Under the pieces are notes generated by a model, which was not told where the DNA came from, did not search any database, and saw only the letters and a program-made list of their open reading frames with translations. Below are positions 1 to 7,616 of a stretch of 11,056 nucleotides of DNA, piece by piece. The position numbers and the translations under genes are program-made. The first letter of the stretch is position 1, and the number at the start of each line of letters is the position of its first letter. Source of the DNA: Deferribacteraceae bacterium (GTDB lineage Bacteria; Chrysiogenota; Deferribacteres; Deferribacterales; JAISNW01); NCBI GenBank assembly GCA_031278965.1, contig JAITJJ010000110.1, positions 1-11,056 on the forward strand. The letters are read 5' to 3'.

Positions 1-2
1 CA

Positions 3-257
3 GGATTTACAAATGCGGGTTTAGGAACTTTGATCGAATACGTAGGCGATGCAACCCTCTGGTTTGAAGATCAAGACGCCCGCCTTAGGTTTGCTGGCTA
101 TGAGGAAACTGATATCAGCGGCGGCAAAAGATACTACAGATATACAACATCAGGCAACAGTGTCGAAGTCTATGAATATACGGAAACGGCGGACGTGTTT
201 TATCACAGGGCGTCATCTGTCAGCAAGGCTTTCTGGGAGAGTGTGGGAGCCTACTGA
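3..257 (+). CDS. C-terminal fragment of an unidentified protein
   Basis: The reading frame is open from the first complete codon at base 3 to the TGA at 255-257, so this is the 3' end of a gene that begins outside the window. About 84 residues are visible. They are rich in aromatic and acidic residues, with no Cys and no hydrophobic membrane segment; the chain ends in Gly-Ala-Tyr. The pattern of short alternating polar and aromatic stretches would suit a beta-rich domain, but that is an inference. I recognise no family. A TTG at base 30 could be read as a start, but the frame continues upstream, so a truncated longer gene is more likely. A probable terminator follows at 342-367. Confidence 0.55.
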   Translation, partial: GFTNAGLGTLIEYVGDATLWFEDQDARLRFAGYEETDISGGKRYYRYTTSGNSVEVYEYTETADVFYHRASSVSKAFWESVGAY

Positions 258-341
258 TTTTTTTTGCGGGCAAGGGACAGCGCTTAACGCCGCCGCTTGC
301 CCTTGATAACAAAACTTAGCATACCGGAAGCAGAGGGATTG

Positions 342-367
342 AAAGAGTGATAGAAACTCTTTTATTT
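342..367 (+). terminator. Probable rho-independent terminator after the first gene
   Basis: AAAGAGT (342-348) and ACTCTTT (356-362) form a perfect 7-bp stem around a 7-base loop, followed by TATTT. The stem is AT-rich and the T tract is interrupted by one A, so it is a modest terminator. It lies between the first gene and rlpA, where one is expected. A second inverted repeat, GGGCAAG (268-274) with CTTGCCC (296-302), lies just after the stop codon, but its T run is on the 5' side, which does not fit a terminator. Confidence 0.45.
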
Positions 368-421
368 AAATCCGACGTGCGGCTAAGGGGCTTACTGCAC
401 CGAAATGAACTCACTTTTTCC

Positions 422-447
422 TTGCCTTTTCGGCGCTCTTGTATACT
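422..447 (+). promoter_or_regulatory. Candidate sigma70-type promoter for rlpA
   Basis: TATACT at 442-447 is a good -10 match, 36 bases upstream of the preferred rlpA start. TTGCCT at 422-427 resembles a -35 but is only 14 bases away, shorter than the usual 16-18; no better -35 is visible. It is placed between a probable terminator and the first gene of the following run. Confidence rests mainly on the -10 box and the position. Confidence 0.3.
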
Positions 448-483
448 ATAGCTCCAGCGAGGTTGGTGATGTTGGAGTTTTCC

Positions 484-1206
484 ATGAAAATTCTGTCTTT
501 TATAATAATTGTTTCCGCCTTTACTTCCTGCGTTGCTCCCCCGTCCGCGGAACCTGTGAAGAGTTATTACGGAAGTGATTCTGTAGCTGCACCGAAACCG
601 TATGTTATAAAAGGTGTTACCTACTATCCTTTAAGTTCCGTTTCCCCCGACTATGAAGAAACAGGGATAGCGTCTTGGTATGGGAAAGATTTTCATAACA
701 AAAAAACCGCCGGCGGTGAAAAGTTTGATATGTATGCCTTTACCGCCGCCCACAAAACCCTCCCTATGCCCACGTATATCTCCGTAGTGAACCTTGAAAA
801 CAATAAGAGCGTCGTGGTAAAGGTAAACGATAGGGGGCCTTTTTCCAAAGGGCGAATCCTTGATCTATCCTATGCCGCCGCAGAACAGCTTGGAATGGTT
901 GCCGCAGGAACAGCGAGGGTTCGCATCACCGTCCTTTCAGAAGCCTCAGACCGCCTTAGAACAGAGAGTCGCAATGTTGATATAAACAGCGGTTCTTTCG
1001 GAGTTCAGCTGGCATCTTTTTCCGTTAGGGCAAATGCGCGGGACCTCTCCGCAAAGATAAAGAACTCCCGGATTTCCGAAGTCACCGTAAACGGGAAGAG
1101 ATATTACAGGGTTCAGGTTTTCGGATATAACACAAAACAAGAGGCGGAAACCGCCGCCAAAAGGTTTGAAAAAGAGTATGAGGGGGCTTTTGTAATTGCT
1201 AAGTAG
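484..1206 (+). CDS. rlpA: RlpA-type septal lipoprotein, lytic transglycosylase with SPOR domain
   Basis: RlpA cleaves peptidoglycan glycan strands that have lost their stem peptides, usually at the division site. The protein has 240 residues from ATG 484. This start is chosen over TTG 439 and ATG 469 because GGAG sits 6 bases upstream and the product then begins with a short lipoprotein signal ending in a lipobox-like Phe-Thr-Ser-Cys, placing the lipidated Cys at residue 16. Residues about 60-152 are the double-psi beta-barrel RlpA domain: GIASWYGKDFHNKKTAGGE, then FDM and AAHKTLP, and later VNDRGPF and ILDLS. Glu79 and His90 sit where the residues needed for activity in Pseudomonas RlpA are found. 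Residues about 168-240 form a SPOR domain (FGVQLASF, YRVQVFGY), which binds denuded glycan at septa. A T-rich stretch follows the stop. Family assignment is secure; lipidation is inferred from the motif. Confidence 0.93.
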   Translation: MKILSFIIIVSAFTSCVAPPSAEPVKSYYGSDSVAAPKPYVIKGVTYYPLSSVSPDYEETGIASWYGKDFHNKKTAGGEKFDMYAFTAAHKTLPMPTYISVVNLENNKSVVVKVNDRGPFSKGRILDLSYAAAEQLGMVAAGTARVRITVLSEASDRLRTESRNVDINSGSFGVQLASFSVRANARDLSAKIKNSRISEVTVNGKRYYRVQVFGYNTKQEAETAAKRFEKEYEGAFVIAK

Positions 1207-1251
1207 TTTTTTTTGTTTTTTTTACTCCCCTTTTTATATATAATCCTAAAT

Positions 1252-2052
1252 ATGACGGATTTTGTTTTTATTAACTCTTCTCCCAATCTGGAATTGGTGG
1301 CGAAATATCTAAAGAGCTACGGACGCTCCGTGGATATTTTATATTCCAAAGACTTTATTTCTACAAGGCCTGCCGCTTTTTGGGCTTTTTTCGGCGAAGA
1401 ATATATGCGCCTTGGAGATGGAACCCTCGCCGCTGATATGGCGAGTGAGATCTGCAAAATTAAAAAACCGCTCTTCTCCGGCTTTAGGAGTAAAAACTTA
1501 AAAAACCTTATCCAAAAAGACACTCTTGAGATCCCCTACGCTTCTTTTCAAGACAGTGTCCTTTTAAGCTCCGCTTTCTGGAAGAATCCGACAAAAGAGA
1601 TAAAGCGGAGCGAATACAGCATAAGCGACATAGTTTCCAGATTTTCCAATTCAACAATAGTCACAGCGTATATCCCTTTCGGCGGCGGGAAACGCACCAT
1701 TTCCCATTGGCGCACCGACTATGACGCGGCAGAAGCTCTGGGCAACGATTATTTCTTCTTTTTTGATGACGACACTCGCCATGAGCTCTACTTTCAAGAT
1801 AAACATCTGGTATGTATAAGCAGTAGCAAACATAAACTTGAATGGTTGAAAAGAATTAATCCCACCTTTGGAAAGTTCTCCTTTGAACGGGTGAAAAGCG
1901 AAAACTTTATGACCAACACTCAACCGTGGGTTCAAAAGGTATCTTCCAAAGTTTTTTTAGTAAATGACTACAGCTGGCACTCTGTTTCCGCTCAACTCCC
2001 TGAAAACTGGGTTAAAACTCTGGGTTCTTTCCTAATGAGCGATAAGAAATAA
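1252..2052 (+). CDS. Uncharacterised 266-residue soluble protein
   Basis: I do not recognise this family. Translation from ATG 1252 gives 266 residues; the in-frame TTG at 1213 lies in a poly-T stretch and is a poor start. No strong Shine-Dalgarno is visible before 1252. There is no signal peptide and no membrane segment, so a cytoplasmic location is likely. The N-terminus (FVFINSSPNLELVAKYLKSY) looks like alternating beta strand and helix, as in a Rossmann-like fold. Other visible marks are a Gly-rich turn at 143-147 (FGGGK), which is not a Walker A, an aromatic-acidic cluster at 167-174 (YFFFFDDD), and many Trp and Phe residues. It has two Cys only, 68 and 188, which makes metal-cluster binding unlikely. 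It lies 45 bases after rlpA and 28 before galU, so it may share their transcript. Position alone suggests an envelope-related role, which is weak evidence. Confidence 0.8.
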   Translation: MTDFVFINSSPNLELVAKYLKSYGRSVDILYSKDFISTRPAAFWAFFGEEYMRLGDGTLAADMASEICKIKKPLFSGFRSKNLKNLIQKDTLEIPYASFQDSVLLSSAFWKNPTKEIKRSEYSISDIVSRFSNSTIVTAYIPFGGGKRTISHWRTDYDAAEALGNDYFFFFDDDTRHELYFQDKHLVCISSSKHKLEWLKRINPTFGKFSFERVKSENFMTNTQPWVQKVSSKVFLVNDYSWHSVSAQLPENWVKTLGSFLMSDKK

Positions 2053-2080
2053 ATCATATAACTATTTGAGGAGGAAAAAG

Positions 2081-2944
2081 ATGAAAATCAGAACGGCAGT
2101 ATTCCCCGTCGCGGGGTTCGGCACCAGAATGTTGCCCGCCACCAAAGCGATACCGAAAGAGATGATCACCCTTGTGGATAAACCTCTTATTCAATATGCG
2201 GTTGAAGAAGCCATTGATTCTGGAATAGAGCAGATAGTCTTTGTCACCGGGCGCACCAAACGCTCATTGGAAGACCATTTTGACAACAATATCGAGCTCA
2301 ATAAAATTCTGTGGGACAGCGGGCGCACAAAGCTCTATGAGGATATGAAGCGGATAAGCGAGATGGTGGACGTTATCTATGTTCGTCAAAAAGAGCAGTT
2401 AGGGCTAGGGCACGCCATATTGTGCGCAAAGGAGATCATTAAAAATGAACCGTTTGCCGTTATCCTCCCCGATGACATTATTCTGGCAAAAGAACCGGTA
2501 ACTGCACAGCTTATCCGCCAATACGAGCGCACCGGCGGCAACGTTATCTCTCTGATGAAAGTTGAAGAATGCTACGCATACAAATATGGAATAGTGCAGG
2601 TGGAGAGCCGTTTGGACGACAAGCTCTTTAAACTCTCCGATATGGTGGAAAAACCAAAGGATACCCCGCCCTCCGAGCTTGCCATTATCGGGCGTTATAT
2701 CCTTATGCCGGAGGTGCTTGAGGTTCTGAAAACTATCAAACCCGAAAGGCTTGGGGAGATACAGCTTACCGATGCCATCCGCAGCGAGGCAAAGCGCGGG
2801 AATGTTTACGGATTTGAATTTACTGGGAAACGGTTTGACTGCGGGGATAAAACGGGGCTTTTGGAAGCAACCATAAATATCGCCGCAAGCTCAAGCGAGC
2901 TTTCAGGAGAGCTGAAAAGGATAATCAGTGCCTTAAAGCTATAG
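2081..2944 (+). CDS. galU: UTP-glucose-1-phosphate uridylyltransferase
   Basis: GalU makes UDP-glucose from UTP and glucose-1-phosphate in the cytoplasm, feeding surface polysaccharide and LPS sugars. ATG 2081 is chosen because GAGGAGG lies 6 bases upstream; the TTG at 2066 overlaps that site. The 287-residue length is usual for bacterial GalU. Diagnostic motifs, in order, are the nucleotide-binding N-terminus (residues 8-28, FPVAGFGTRMLPATKAIPKE), VDKPLIQYAVEEA (32-44), VTGRTKRSLEDHFD (55-68), LGLGHAI (107-113), the LPDD metal/nucleotide site (129-132), YGIVQVE (169-175), MVEKP (188-192), GRYIL (204-208), EIQLTDAI (226-233) and FDCGDKTG (252-259). Nothing expected is missing. Neighbours are the orphan gene upstream and lon downstream. 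Confidence 0.97.
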   Translation: MKIRTAVFPVAGFGTRMLPATKAIPKEMITLVDKPLIQYAVEEAIDSGIEQIVFVTGRTKRSLEDHFDNNIELNKILWDSGRTKLYEDMKRISEMVDVIYVRQKEQLGLGHAILCAKEIIKNEPFAVILPDDIILAKEPVTAQLIRQYERTGGNVISLMKVEECYAYKYGIVQVESRLDDKLFKLSDMVEKPKDTPPSELAIIGRYILMPEVLEVLKTIKPERLGEIQLTDAIRSEAKRGNVYGFEFTGKRFDCGDKTGLLEATINIAASSSELSGELKRIISALKL

Positions 2945-2973
2945 CGGCTGAATATAGAAAGGAGAAAACGGAT

Positions 2974-3018
2974 TTGAAACAATATTTCAAACAGTTGCAG
3001 GAACATAAAAGTGCCTGA
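2974..3018 (+). CDS. Possible 14-codon leader ORF overlapping the lon start
   Basis: A TTG at 2974 stands 9 bases after a strong ribosome-binding site, AAAGGAG (2958-2964). It opens a short frame encoding LKQYFKQLQEHKSA and ends in TGA at 3016-3018, overlapping the first eight bases of lon in another frame. Lon's own GTG has only a weak GGA in front. Three readings fit: a translated leader that couples ribosomes into lon, the original N-terminus of Lon cut off by a one-base change near the AAAA at 3007-3010, or chance. The peptide resembles no protein I know. Confidence 0.3.
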   Translation: MKQYFKQLQEHKSA

Positions 3019-5317
3019 ACGCTTGCCTGTGCTTCCTATGAAAGATGTGGTGGTATTCCCCCACATGGTTCTCCCTCTATTTGTAGGGAGAGCCACCAGC
3101 ACTCGGGCGGTGGATAATGCTCTGTCCGGCGACCGTCACGCCCTCTTTGTCACGCAGAAAGAACCAAGCGTGGAATTTCCAACCTTTAACGACCTCTACC
3201 ATGTGGGCACGGTGGGGCTTATTTTAAGGATGCTCAAGCAGTCAGACGGGCAGATGAAGCTATTGGTGCAAGGGGTAAAACGGGTTTCTCTCCTTGAAAT
3301 TGAAGCACAGGACGACGGTTATTTTGTGGGAGTGCACGAAGACCTTGATTCTATAAAACCTGCGGATGAATATTTAACCGAAGCGCGGATGCGCTCCGTC
3401 AAAGAACAGCTTATCCGCCTTATTGGGATGGGCAAACCGGTTCTTCCGGATTTTGTAGATATGCTCAACAATATAAGCGATCCTGAACAGCTGGCAAATA
3501 TCCTCTCCGCCAATATCGGGATTCCGGTGAACGAATCTCAAGAGATGCTTGAGATGCTAGATCCACTTGAACGCCTTGCAAGGATCTCCGAATACTTTAA
3601 TCGCGAGCTCTCCATTATGGAGGTTCAGCAGAGGATTGCAGACAGCACCAAGGGGGAGATTGATAAAAATCAGCGCGATTATTTTTTAAGGGAACAGCTT
3701 AAAGCGATTCAGCGGGAACTTGGGGAGAGGGGTACAGGCGGAAGCGAGCTTGAAGAATACGAGAAAAAGATAGAAGAAGCCAGGATGACGGAGGAAGCTG
3801 AAAAAGAAGCACGAAAACAGCTGCAACGCCTTTCATACCTCTCTCAAGACAGTGCGGAAGGTTCTGTAGTGAGAACTTATCTTGACACCCTCTGCGAGCT
3901 CCCCTGGAGCAAGAGCACAAAAGAGATTTTACAGATTAGGAAAGCCAAAAGAGTCTTGGATATGGATCATTACGGGATGCAGGAAGTTAAGGAGCGAGTC
4001 CTTGATTTTCTTGCATTAAGAAAGCTGAAAAAAGATATTAAAAGCCCTATCCTCTGCCTTGTGGGACCTCCCGGTGTGGGCAAAACATCTCTTGGACGTT
4101 CTGTTGCAAAAGCGTTAAACCGCAAGTTTGTAAGAATGAGTTTTGGCGGGATTCGGGATGAAGCTGAAATACGGGGGCATCGCAGAACATATATTGGGGC
4201 CATGCCCGGCAAGATCATTCAGGGATTAAAAACTGCCGGCAGCAATAATCCCGTGATAATGCTGGATGAGATAGATAAACTGGGAGCGGATTTTCGCGGG
4301 GATCCTGCTTCCGCCCTTCTGGAGGTTCTTGATCCTGTGCAAAACTTCTCGTTTACAGATCACTATATAAACCTCCCCTTTGATCTCAGCCATGTTTTAT
4401 TTATCACCACAGCCAACTATGTTGATCCCATTCCGGAACCGCTGAAAGACCGAATGGAGATAATCCGGATATCGGGCTATACCGAGGAAGAAAAACTGAT
4501 TATTGCGCAAAAGTATATTGTTCCGCGTCAGATAGAAGAATCCGGGCTTGACAAGGTTAAGCTCACTTTTAGAAAAGAAGCGTTAAGAGACACAATCTCC
4601 TATTATACAAGGGAATCCGGTTTAAGAAAACTTGAGCAGCAGATAGGTAAGATCTGCCGTAAGATAGGGCGCGAAGTGGTTGAAAATCACACGGAGGAAT
4701 TTTCCGTAAGCCAAAAAAGTCTGCGGAAATACCTTGGAGTACGGAAATTTGAGCGAGAGGACGAGCTTGAAAAAAACGAGGTGGGGATTGTAACTGGTCT
4801 TGCGTGGACGCCCTCCGGAGGGGAGACGCTTTTTGTTGAATGTGCGGCTTTTAAAGGGAAAGGCGCTTTGCAGCAAACCGGAATGATAGGCGATGTAATG
4901 AAAGAATCGATGCAGGCGGCGTATACATATATAAAATCCATTGCGGATGAATTTAAGATAAGCGAAAAATCCATATCCTCAAAAGACCTTCATATTCACG
5001 TTCCGTCCGGCGCTATCCCCAAAGACGGTCCGTCCGCCGGAATCACTATGGCTACCGCCATATTTTCGGTTTTAACCGACCGGGCCGTGAAAAGAGACGT
5101 CGCCATGACCGGCGAAATCACCATAACGGGGAAAGTCCTGCCGATAGGGGGATTAAAAGAAAAGTTGTATGCCGCGCGGCGTATCGGGATAAAAACAGTG
5201 GTAATCCCGAAACGCAATGAACCGGAGCTCGCCGATCTGCCCAAAACCCTCCTCGCAAACCTTAATATAGTGCCCGTCTCTCTCTTCAGGGAGGTTCTTC
5301 CGGTGGCGGTGGAATAG
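3011..5317 (+). CDS. lon: ATP-dependent serine protease Lon (LonA)
   Basis: Lon is a cytoplasmic hexameric AAA+ protease that unfolds and degrades damaged and regulatory proteins. The GTG at 3011 gives 768 residues, normal for LonA, and the family's opening motif (LPVLPMKDVVVFPHMVLPLF) begins at residue 5. The substrate-binding LON domain covers about 3-190, then a helical, charged linker to about 290. The AAA+ module contains Walker A GPPGVGKT (Lys358), Walker B VIMLDEID (415-422) and sensor FITTANY. The C-terminal protease domain carries PKDGPSAG with catalytic Ser675 and GGLKEKL with Lys718; the 43-residue spacing equals that of the Escherichia coli Ser679-Lys722 dyad. All key residues are intact. 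The start has a weak ribosome-binding site and overlaps a possible leader ORF. ispG follows after 10 bases. Confidence 0.98.
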   Translation: MPERLPVLPMKDVVVFPHMVLPLFVGRATSTRAVDNALSGDRHALFVTQKEPSVEFPTFNDLYHVGTVGLILRMLKQSDGQMKLLVQGVKRVSLLEIEAQDDGYFVGVHEDLDSIKPADEYLTEARMRSVKEQLIRLIGMGKPVLPDFVDMLNNISDPEQLANILSANIGIPVNESQEMLEMLDPLERLARISEYFNRELSIMEVQQRIADSTKGEIDKNQRDYFLREQLKAIQRELGERGTGGSELEEYEKKIEEARMTEEAEKEARKQLQRLSYLSQDSAEGSVVRTYLDTLCELPWSKSTKEILQIRKAKRVLDMDHYGMQEVKERVLDFLALRKLKKDIKSPILCLVGPPGVGKTSLGRSVAKALNRKFVRMSFGGIRDEAEIRGHRRTYIGAMPGKIIQGLKTAGSNNPVIMLDEIDKLGADFRGDPASALLEVLDPVQNFSFTDHYINLPFDLSHVLFITTANYVDPIPEPLKDRMEIIRISGYTEEEKLIIAQKYIVPRQIEESGLDKVKLTFRKEALRDTISYYTRESGLRKLEQQIGKICRKIGREVVENHTEEFSVSQKSLRKYLGVRKFEREDELEKNEVGIVTGLAWTPSGGETLFVECAAFKGKGALQQTGMIGDVMKESMQAAYTYIKSIADEFKISEKSISSKDLHIHVPSGAIPKDGPSAGITMATAIFSVLTDRAVKRDVAMTGEITITGKVLPIGGLKEKLYAARRIGIKTVVIPKRNEPELADLPKTLLANLNIVPVSLFREVLPVAVE

Positions 5318-5327
5318 CCTTAATAAA

Positions 5328-6386
5328 ATGCGGCATAAAACAAGAACAATATATGCGGGGGGGGTGCCGATCGGAGGTGATTCCCCGGTAAGCGTGCAAT
5401 CCATGTGTAATACGGATACAAGGGATACATTAAAGACCTTAAACCAGATCAGAGAGCTCGAATATGCGGGGTGCGAACTCGTGCGTTTGGCAGTGCCCGA
5501 CAAGACAGCCGCCCTGACGTTAAAAGATATAGCGGAGCAAGCCAAAATTCCGATCATAGCGGATATACACTTTGATTATAAGCTGGCGATCCTCTCTTTA
5601 GAGTCGGGAGTTGCTTGTGTTCGTATAAATCCGGGGAATATCAGAGGGAAAGAGCGTTTTCGGGAAGTGGTGCTATGCGCCAAAGAGTTGGGGCGGGCGT
5701 TGCGAATCGGCGTAAATGCGGGCTCTCTTGAACAGGATCTGCTTGATAAATACGGTGTGAGCGCCGCTTCTATTGTCACTTCCGCCAAAAGAGCTATGGA
5801 AGTTGCAGAAAACGAGGGGTTTACCAATTATAAAGTCTCTCTGAAGAGCTCCAGTGTTCCTCTGACGGTGCAGGCATATCTTGAGTTTGCCAAAGATACG
5901 GATGTTCCGCTTCATATCGGTATAACCGAGGCGGGGGGAGAGAGGACGGGAACGATCCGATCCGCCGTAGGTATCGGATCGCTTTTATTAAATGGGATAG
6001 GCGACACTGTCAGAGTTTCCCTTACGGCGGATCCTGTGCGGGAGATAGATGCCGCGTGGGATATATTGGCAGCGGCAGGGGTTCGCAAGCGGAAAGTTGA
6101 GATTATCTCGTGCCCCACCTGCGGGCGGACAGAAGTTGACCTCATCTCCATAGCCAACCGGGTGGAAAGCGAGTGCCAAAACATAAAATCGCAGAACGGG
6201 CTCACGGTTGCAGTAATGGGGTGTGTGGTAAACGGTCCCGGAGAGGCAAAAGAAGCGGACTTCGGCGTCGCATGCGGCAAAGGGTGCGGGGTGATATTCG
6301 CAAAGGGCGATATAATAAAAAAAACCGAAGAGAATAATCTTGTGGAGGAGTTGATGAAAACCGTTCGGGAGAATATGGATGCTTGA
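5328..6386 (+). CDS. ispG: 4-hydroxy-3-methylbut-2-en-1-yl diphosphate synthase
   Basis: IspG (GcpE) converts 2-C-methyl-D-erythritol 2,4-cyclodiphosphate to HMBPP, the penultimate step of the MEP isoprenoid pathway, using a [4Fe-4S] cluster. The 352-residue length matches the short bacterial form. The N-terminal TIM-barrel part includes GDSPVSVQSMCNTDTRD (17-33), IIADIHFDYKLA (76-87) and RINPGNI (99-105). The C-terminal cluster domain has SCPTCGR with Cys262 and Cys265, and GCVVNGPGE with Cys299 and Glu306, which match the three Cys plus one Glu ligand set known for the family. It starts 10 bases after lon with no clear Shine-Dalgarno, suggesting translational coupling. Its last eight bases overlap the next gene. 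The pathway is cytoplasmic and oxygen-sensitive, fitting an anaerobe. Confidence 0.98.
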   Translation: MRHKTRTIYAGGVPIGGDSPVSVQSMCNTDTRDTLKTLNQIRELEYAGCELVRLAVPDKTAALTLKDIAEQAKIPIIADIHFDYKLAILSLESGVACVRINPGNIRGKERFREVVLCAKELGRALRIGVNAGSLEQDLLDKYGVSAASIVTSAKRAMEVAENEGFTNYKVSLKSSSVPLTVQAYLEFAKDTDVPLHIGITEAGGERTGTIRSAVGIGSLLLNGIGDTVRVSLTADPVREIDAAWDILAAAGVRKRKVEIISCPTCGRTEVDLISIANRVESECQNIKSQNGLTVAVMGCVVNGPGEAKEADFGVACGKGCGVIFAKGDIIKKTEENNLVEELMKTVRENMDA

Positions 6387-6993
6387 ACTTTTGGAACGCG
6401 GCGGGGTGCTGATGTATCCCATATTGGCGCTCTCCGTCATATCCCTGGGGATATTTTTGGAGAGGCTTTACTTTCTGCGGAGGGAGAAGTATATCCCGAA
6501 AGCTGTGGCGTTGGCCCTCCGTTCCGCCGTTAGAAATAAGGACTTCGGTGAAGCGGAAAAGATATGCGCAAGCTATAATTCCGCTTTAACCCGCATAACG
6601 GGAGAATTTGTGCTGAATAAATCCGCCGGCTACAAGCACCTTGTTTCCATATGCGAAAATGCGGGGAACCGGGAGGCAAGGCGGCTCTATGTATACCAGG
6701 AGGTGATCTCCACAATAGTAAGCCTTGCCCCGCTTTTGGGACTTTTGGGAACTGTGCTCGGTATGATTAAACTATTCGGGGTGCTCTCCGGAGGCGGCAT
6801 AGGCGATCCGCAGGCTCTTTCCGGAGGGATTGCCGAAGCTCTCCTTACAACGGCCGCGGGGCTCTCTGTGGCGATCCCCGCACAGATATTCTATTATATT
6901 GTTAAATCCAAGTCAGACTCGCTCCTGTCGCTCCTTGAAAAAGAGGCGACAGAACTGGTCGGGCTCATCAGCGCGGAAAATGAAATTTCTTAG
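6379..6993 (+). CDS. exbB: MotA/TolQ/ExbB-family proton channel protein
   Basis: ExbB-type proteins form the pentameric inner-membrane channel that, with ExbD, turns the proton gradient into mechanical energy for TonB- or Tol-dependent envelope work. The ATG at 6379 overlaps the end of ispG by 8 bases and has GGGAGA 6 bases upstream. The 204 residues show the expected three membrane spans at about 10-32, 110-134 and 150-175, with a cytoplasmic loop between the first two. The conserved TM2 sequence APLLGLLGTVLGMI (117-130) and TM3 sequence GGIAEALLTTAAGLSVAIPA (149-168) are present. The gene overlaps exbD by 14 bases. Whether it works with TonB or Tol cannot be told, because neither partner is in the window. 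Confidence 0.93.
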   Translation: MLELLERGGVLMYPILALSVISLGIFLERLYFLRREKYIPKAVALALRSAVRNKDFGEAEKICASYNSALTRITGEFVLNKSAGYKHLVSICENAGNREARRLYVYQEVISTIVSLAPLLGLLGTVLGMIKLFGVLSGGGIGDPQALSGGIAEALLTTAAGLSVAIPAQIFYYIVKSKSDSLLSLLEKEATELVGLISAENEIS

Positions 6994-7375
6994 GCACTCC
7001 CCAACCCCGCCCGCGCCAAGTATAACCCCGCTTTTAGATGTGGTGTTTATTCTGCTCATCTTTTTTGCTGTGAGCACATCTTTTTTATATATAGGGGGGA
7101 TAAATGTGAATCTCCCAAAGGCGGAAACAACGGAGGAAACCGAAAATATTGCGGTGCGGATAACGGTGGCAAAAGGCGGGGAACTCTCTGTCAACAACAG
7201 GGAGATCTCTTATGACAATCTGGCCGCCGCTTTAGAGGCGGCTTATAAAAATACCCCAAATGCTGTTATTGTGATAGAAGCGGACAGAGAATCCCTTCAC
7301 GGTTTGGTGGTGGAGGTGATTGATACGGGAAAACTCGCCGGCTTTGAACGCTTTGCCATCGCAACGGAAAAGTAG
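6980..7375 (+). CDS. exbD: ExbD/TolR-family biopolymer transport protein
   Basis: ExbD is the single-span partner of ExbB; a dimer sits inside the ExbB pore and its membrane Asp carries protons. The start is ATG 6980, inside the 3' end of exbB; the frame stays open upstream to 6830, but that part is exbB read out of frame. The product has 131 residues, typical of ExbD. After a short proline-rich N-terminus comes ITPLLDVVFILLIFFAVS, with the conserved Asp at residue 20 inside the membrane helix (about 17-37). A periplasmic domain of about 90 residues follows, with the family's VIVIEAD strand. No tonB follows. Overlap with exbB implies coupled translation. Confidence 0.93.
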   Translation: MKFLRHSPTPPAPSITPLLDVVFILLIFFAVSTSFLYIGGINVNLPKAETTEETENIAVRITVAKGGELSVNNREISYDNLAAALEAAYKNTPNAVIVIEADRESLHGLVVEVIDTGKLAGFERFAIATEK

Positions 7376-7616
7376 AGAGGTGGGCTGGAAAAGAGTAAAA
7401 AAGAAGTGTTATGAAAATTCCCCTTACCGAACCAATAATTCAACCCTACACCGAACCGTACCGAAGCATAGTCAGAGGCGGCTTTTTCTGATAAAATGAT
7501 TAAAATAAAAAATATATTGCGATCGCTATCATACGATACTAGTTTTTTTATAGTCAAACGCTGTATTAATTATCTAATTAGGACATGTCTTACAAACAAA
7601 ATTTTATGGAGATGCT
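7376..7616 (+). promoter_or_regulatory. AT-rich upstream region of the reductase gene with repeats and palindromes
   Basis: This 241-base gap separates the housekeeping run from the respiratory module and should hold the module's promoter. ACCGAA occurs three times in direct orientation (7426, 7450, 7460). GCGATCGC at 7519-7526 is a perfect palindrome. TATC-ATAC-GATA at 7527-7538 is an inverted repeat with a 4-base centre. TAATTA occurs twice, at 7567 and 7575, two bases apart. GACATGTC at 7582-7589 is another perfect palindrome. TTGCGA at 7517 could be a -35, but no convincing -10 sits 17 bases on. No U-tract terminator for exbD is seen. The sites could bind the Crp/Fnr-like regulator encoded downstream; that is inference. 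Confidence 0.35.
7380..7499 (+). CDS. Short ORF behind exbD, doubtful
   Basis: A GTG at 7380, four bases after the exbD stop and with AGAGAG just before it, opens a 39-codon frame ending in TGA 7497-7499. The product is very basic (start MGWKRVKKK, later SQRRLFLIK) and has no membrane span. The position is where tonB often lies behind exbB-exbD, and a basic N-terminus would suit TonB, but the hydrophobic anchor and the proline-rich region are absent. A second frame here (ATG 7411 to 7491, 26 codons) is equally weak. It may be a remnant or chance. Confidence 0.15.
   Translation: MGWKRVKKKCYENSPYRTNNSTLHRTVPKHSQRRLFLIK

Noticed and set aside
268..302. Inverted repeat GGGCAAG / CTTGCCC after the first gene as a terminator.
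   Set aside because: The loop is 21 bases and the T run precedes the stem instead of following it on either strand.
5153..5557. 134-codon - strand ORF across the lon-ispG junction.
   Set aside because: Antisense to the conserved Lon protease domain and IspG N-terminus, both clearly coding on the + strand.
5988..6440. 150-codon - strand ORF opposite ispG and exbB.
   Set aside because: Mirror of strongly conserved coding sequence; no signal of its own.
7430..7497. On the - strand the peptide ASVRFGVGLNYWF looks like the last strand of an outer-membrane beta-barrel.
   Set aside because: The frame runs on past the aromatic residue into exbD antisense, has no upstream gene body, and the Phe-Gly pattern comes from the ACCGAA repeats read backwards.
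7376..7616. Possible CRISPR-like or plasmid-iteron array from the ACCGAA repeats.
   Set aside because: Only three 6-8 base copies with irregular spacing; no long repeats or spacers.
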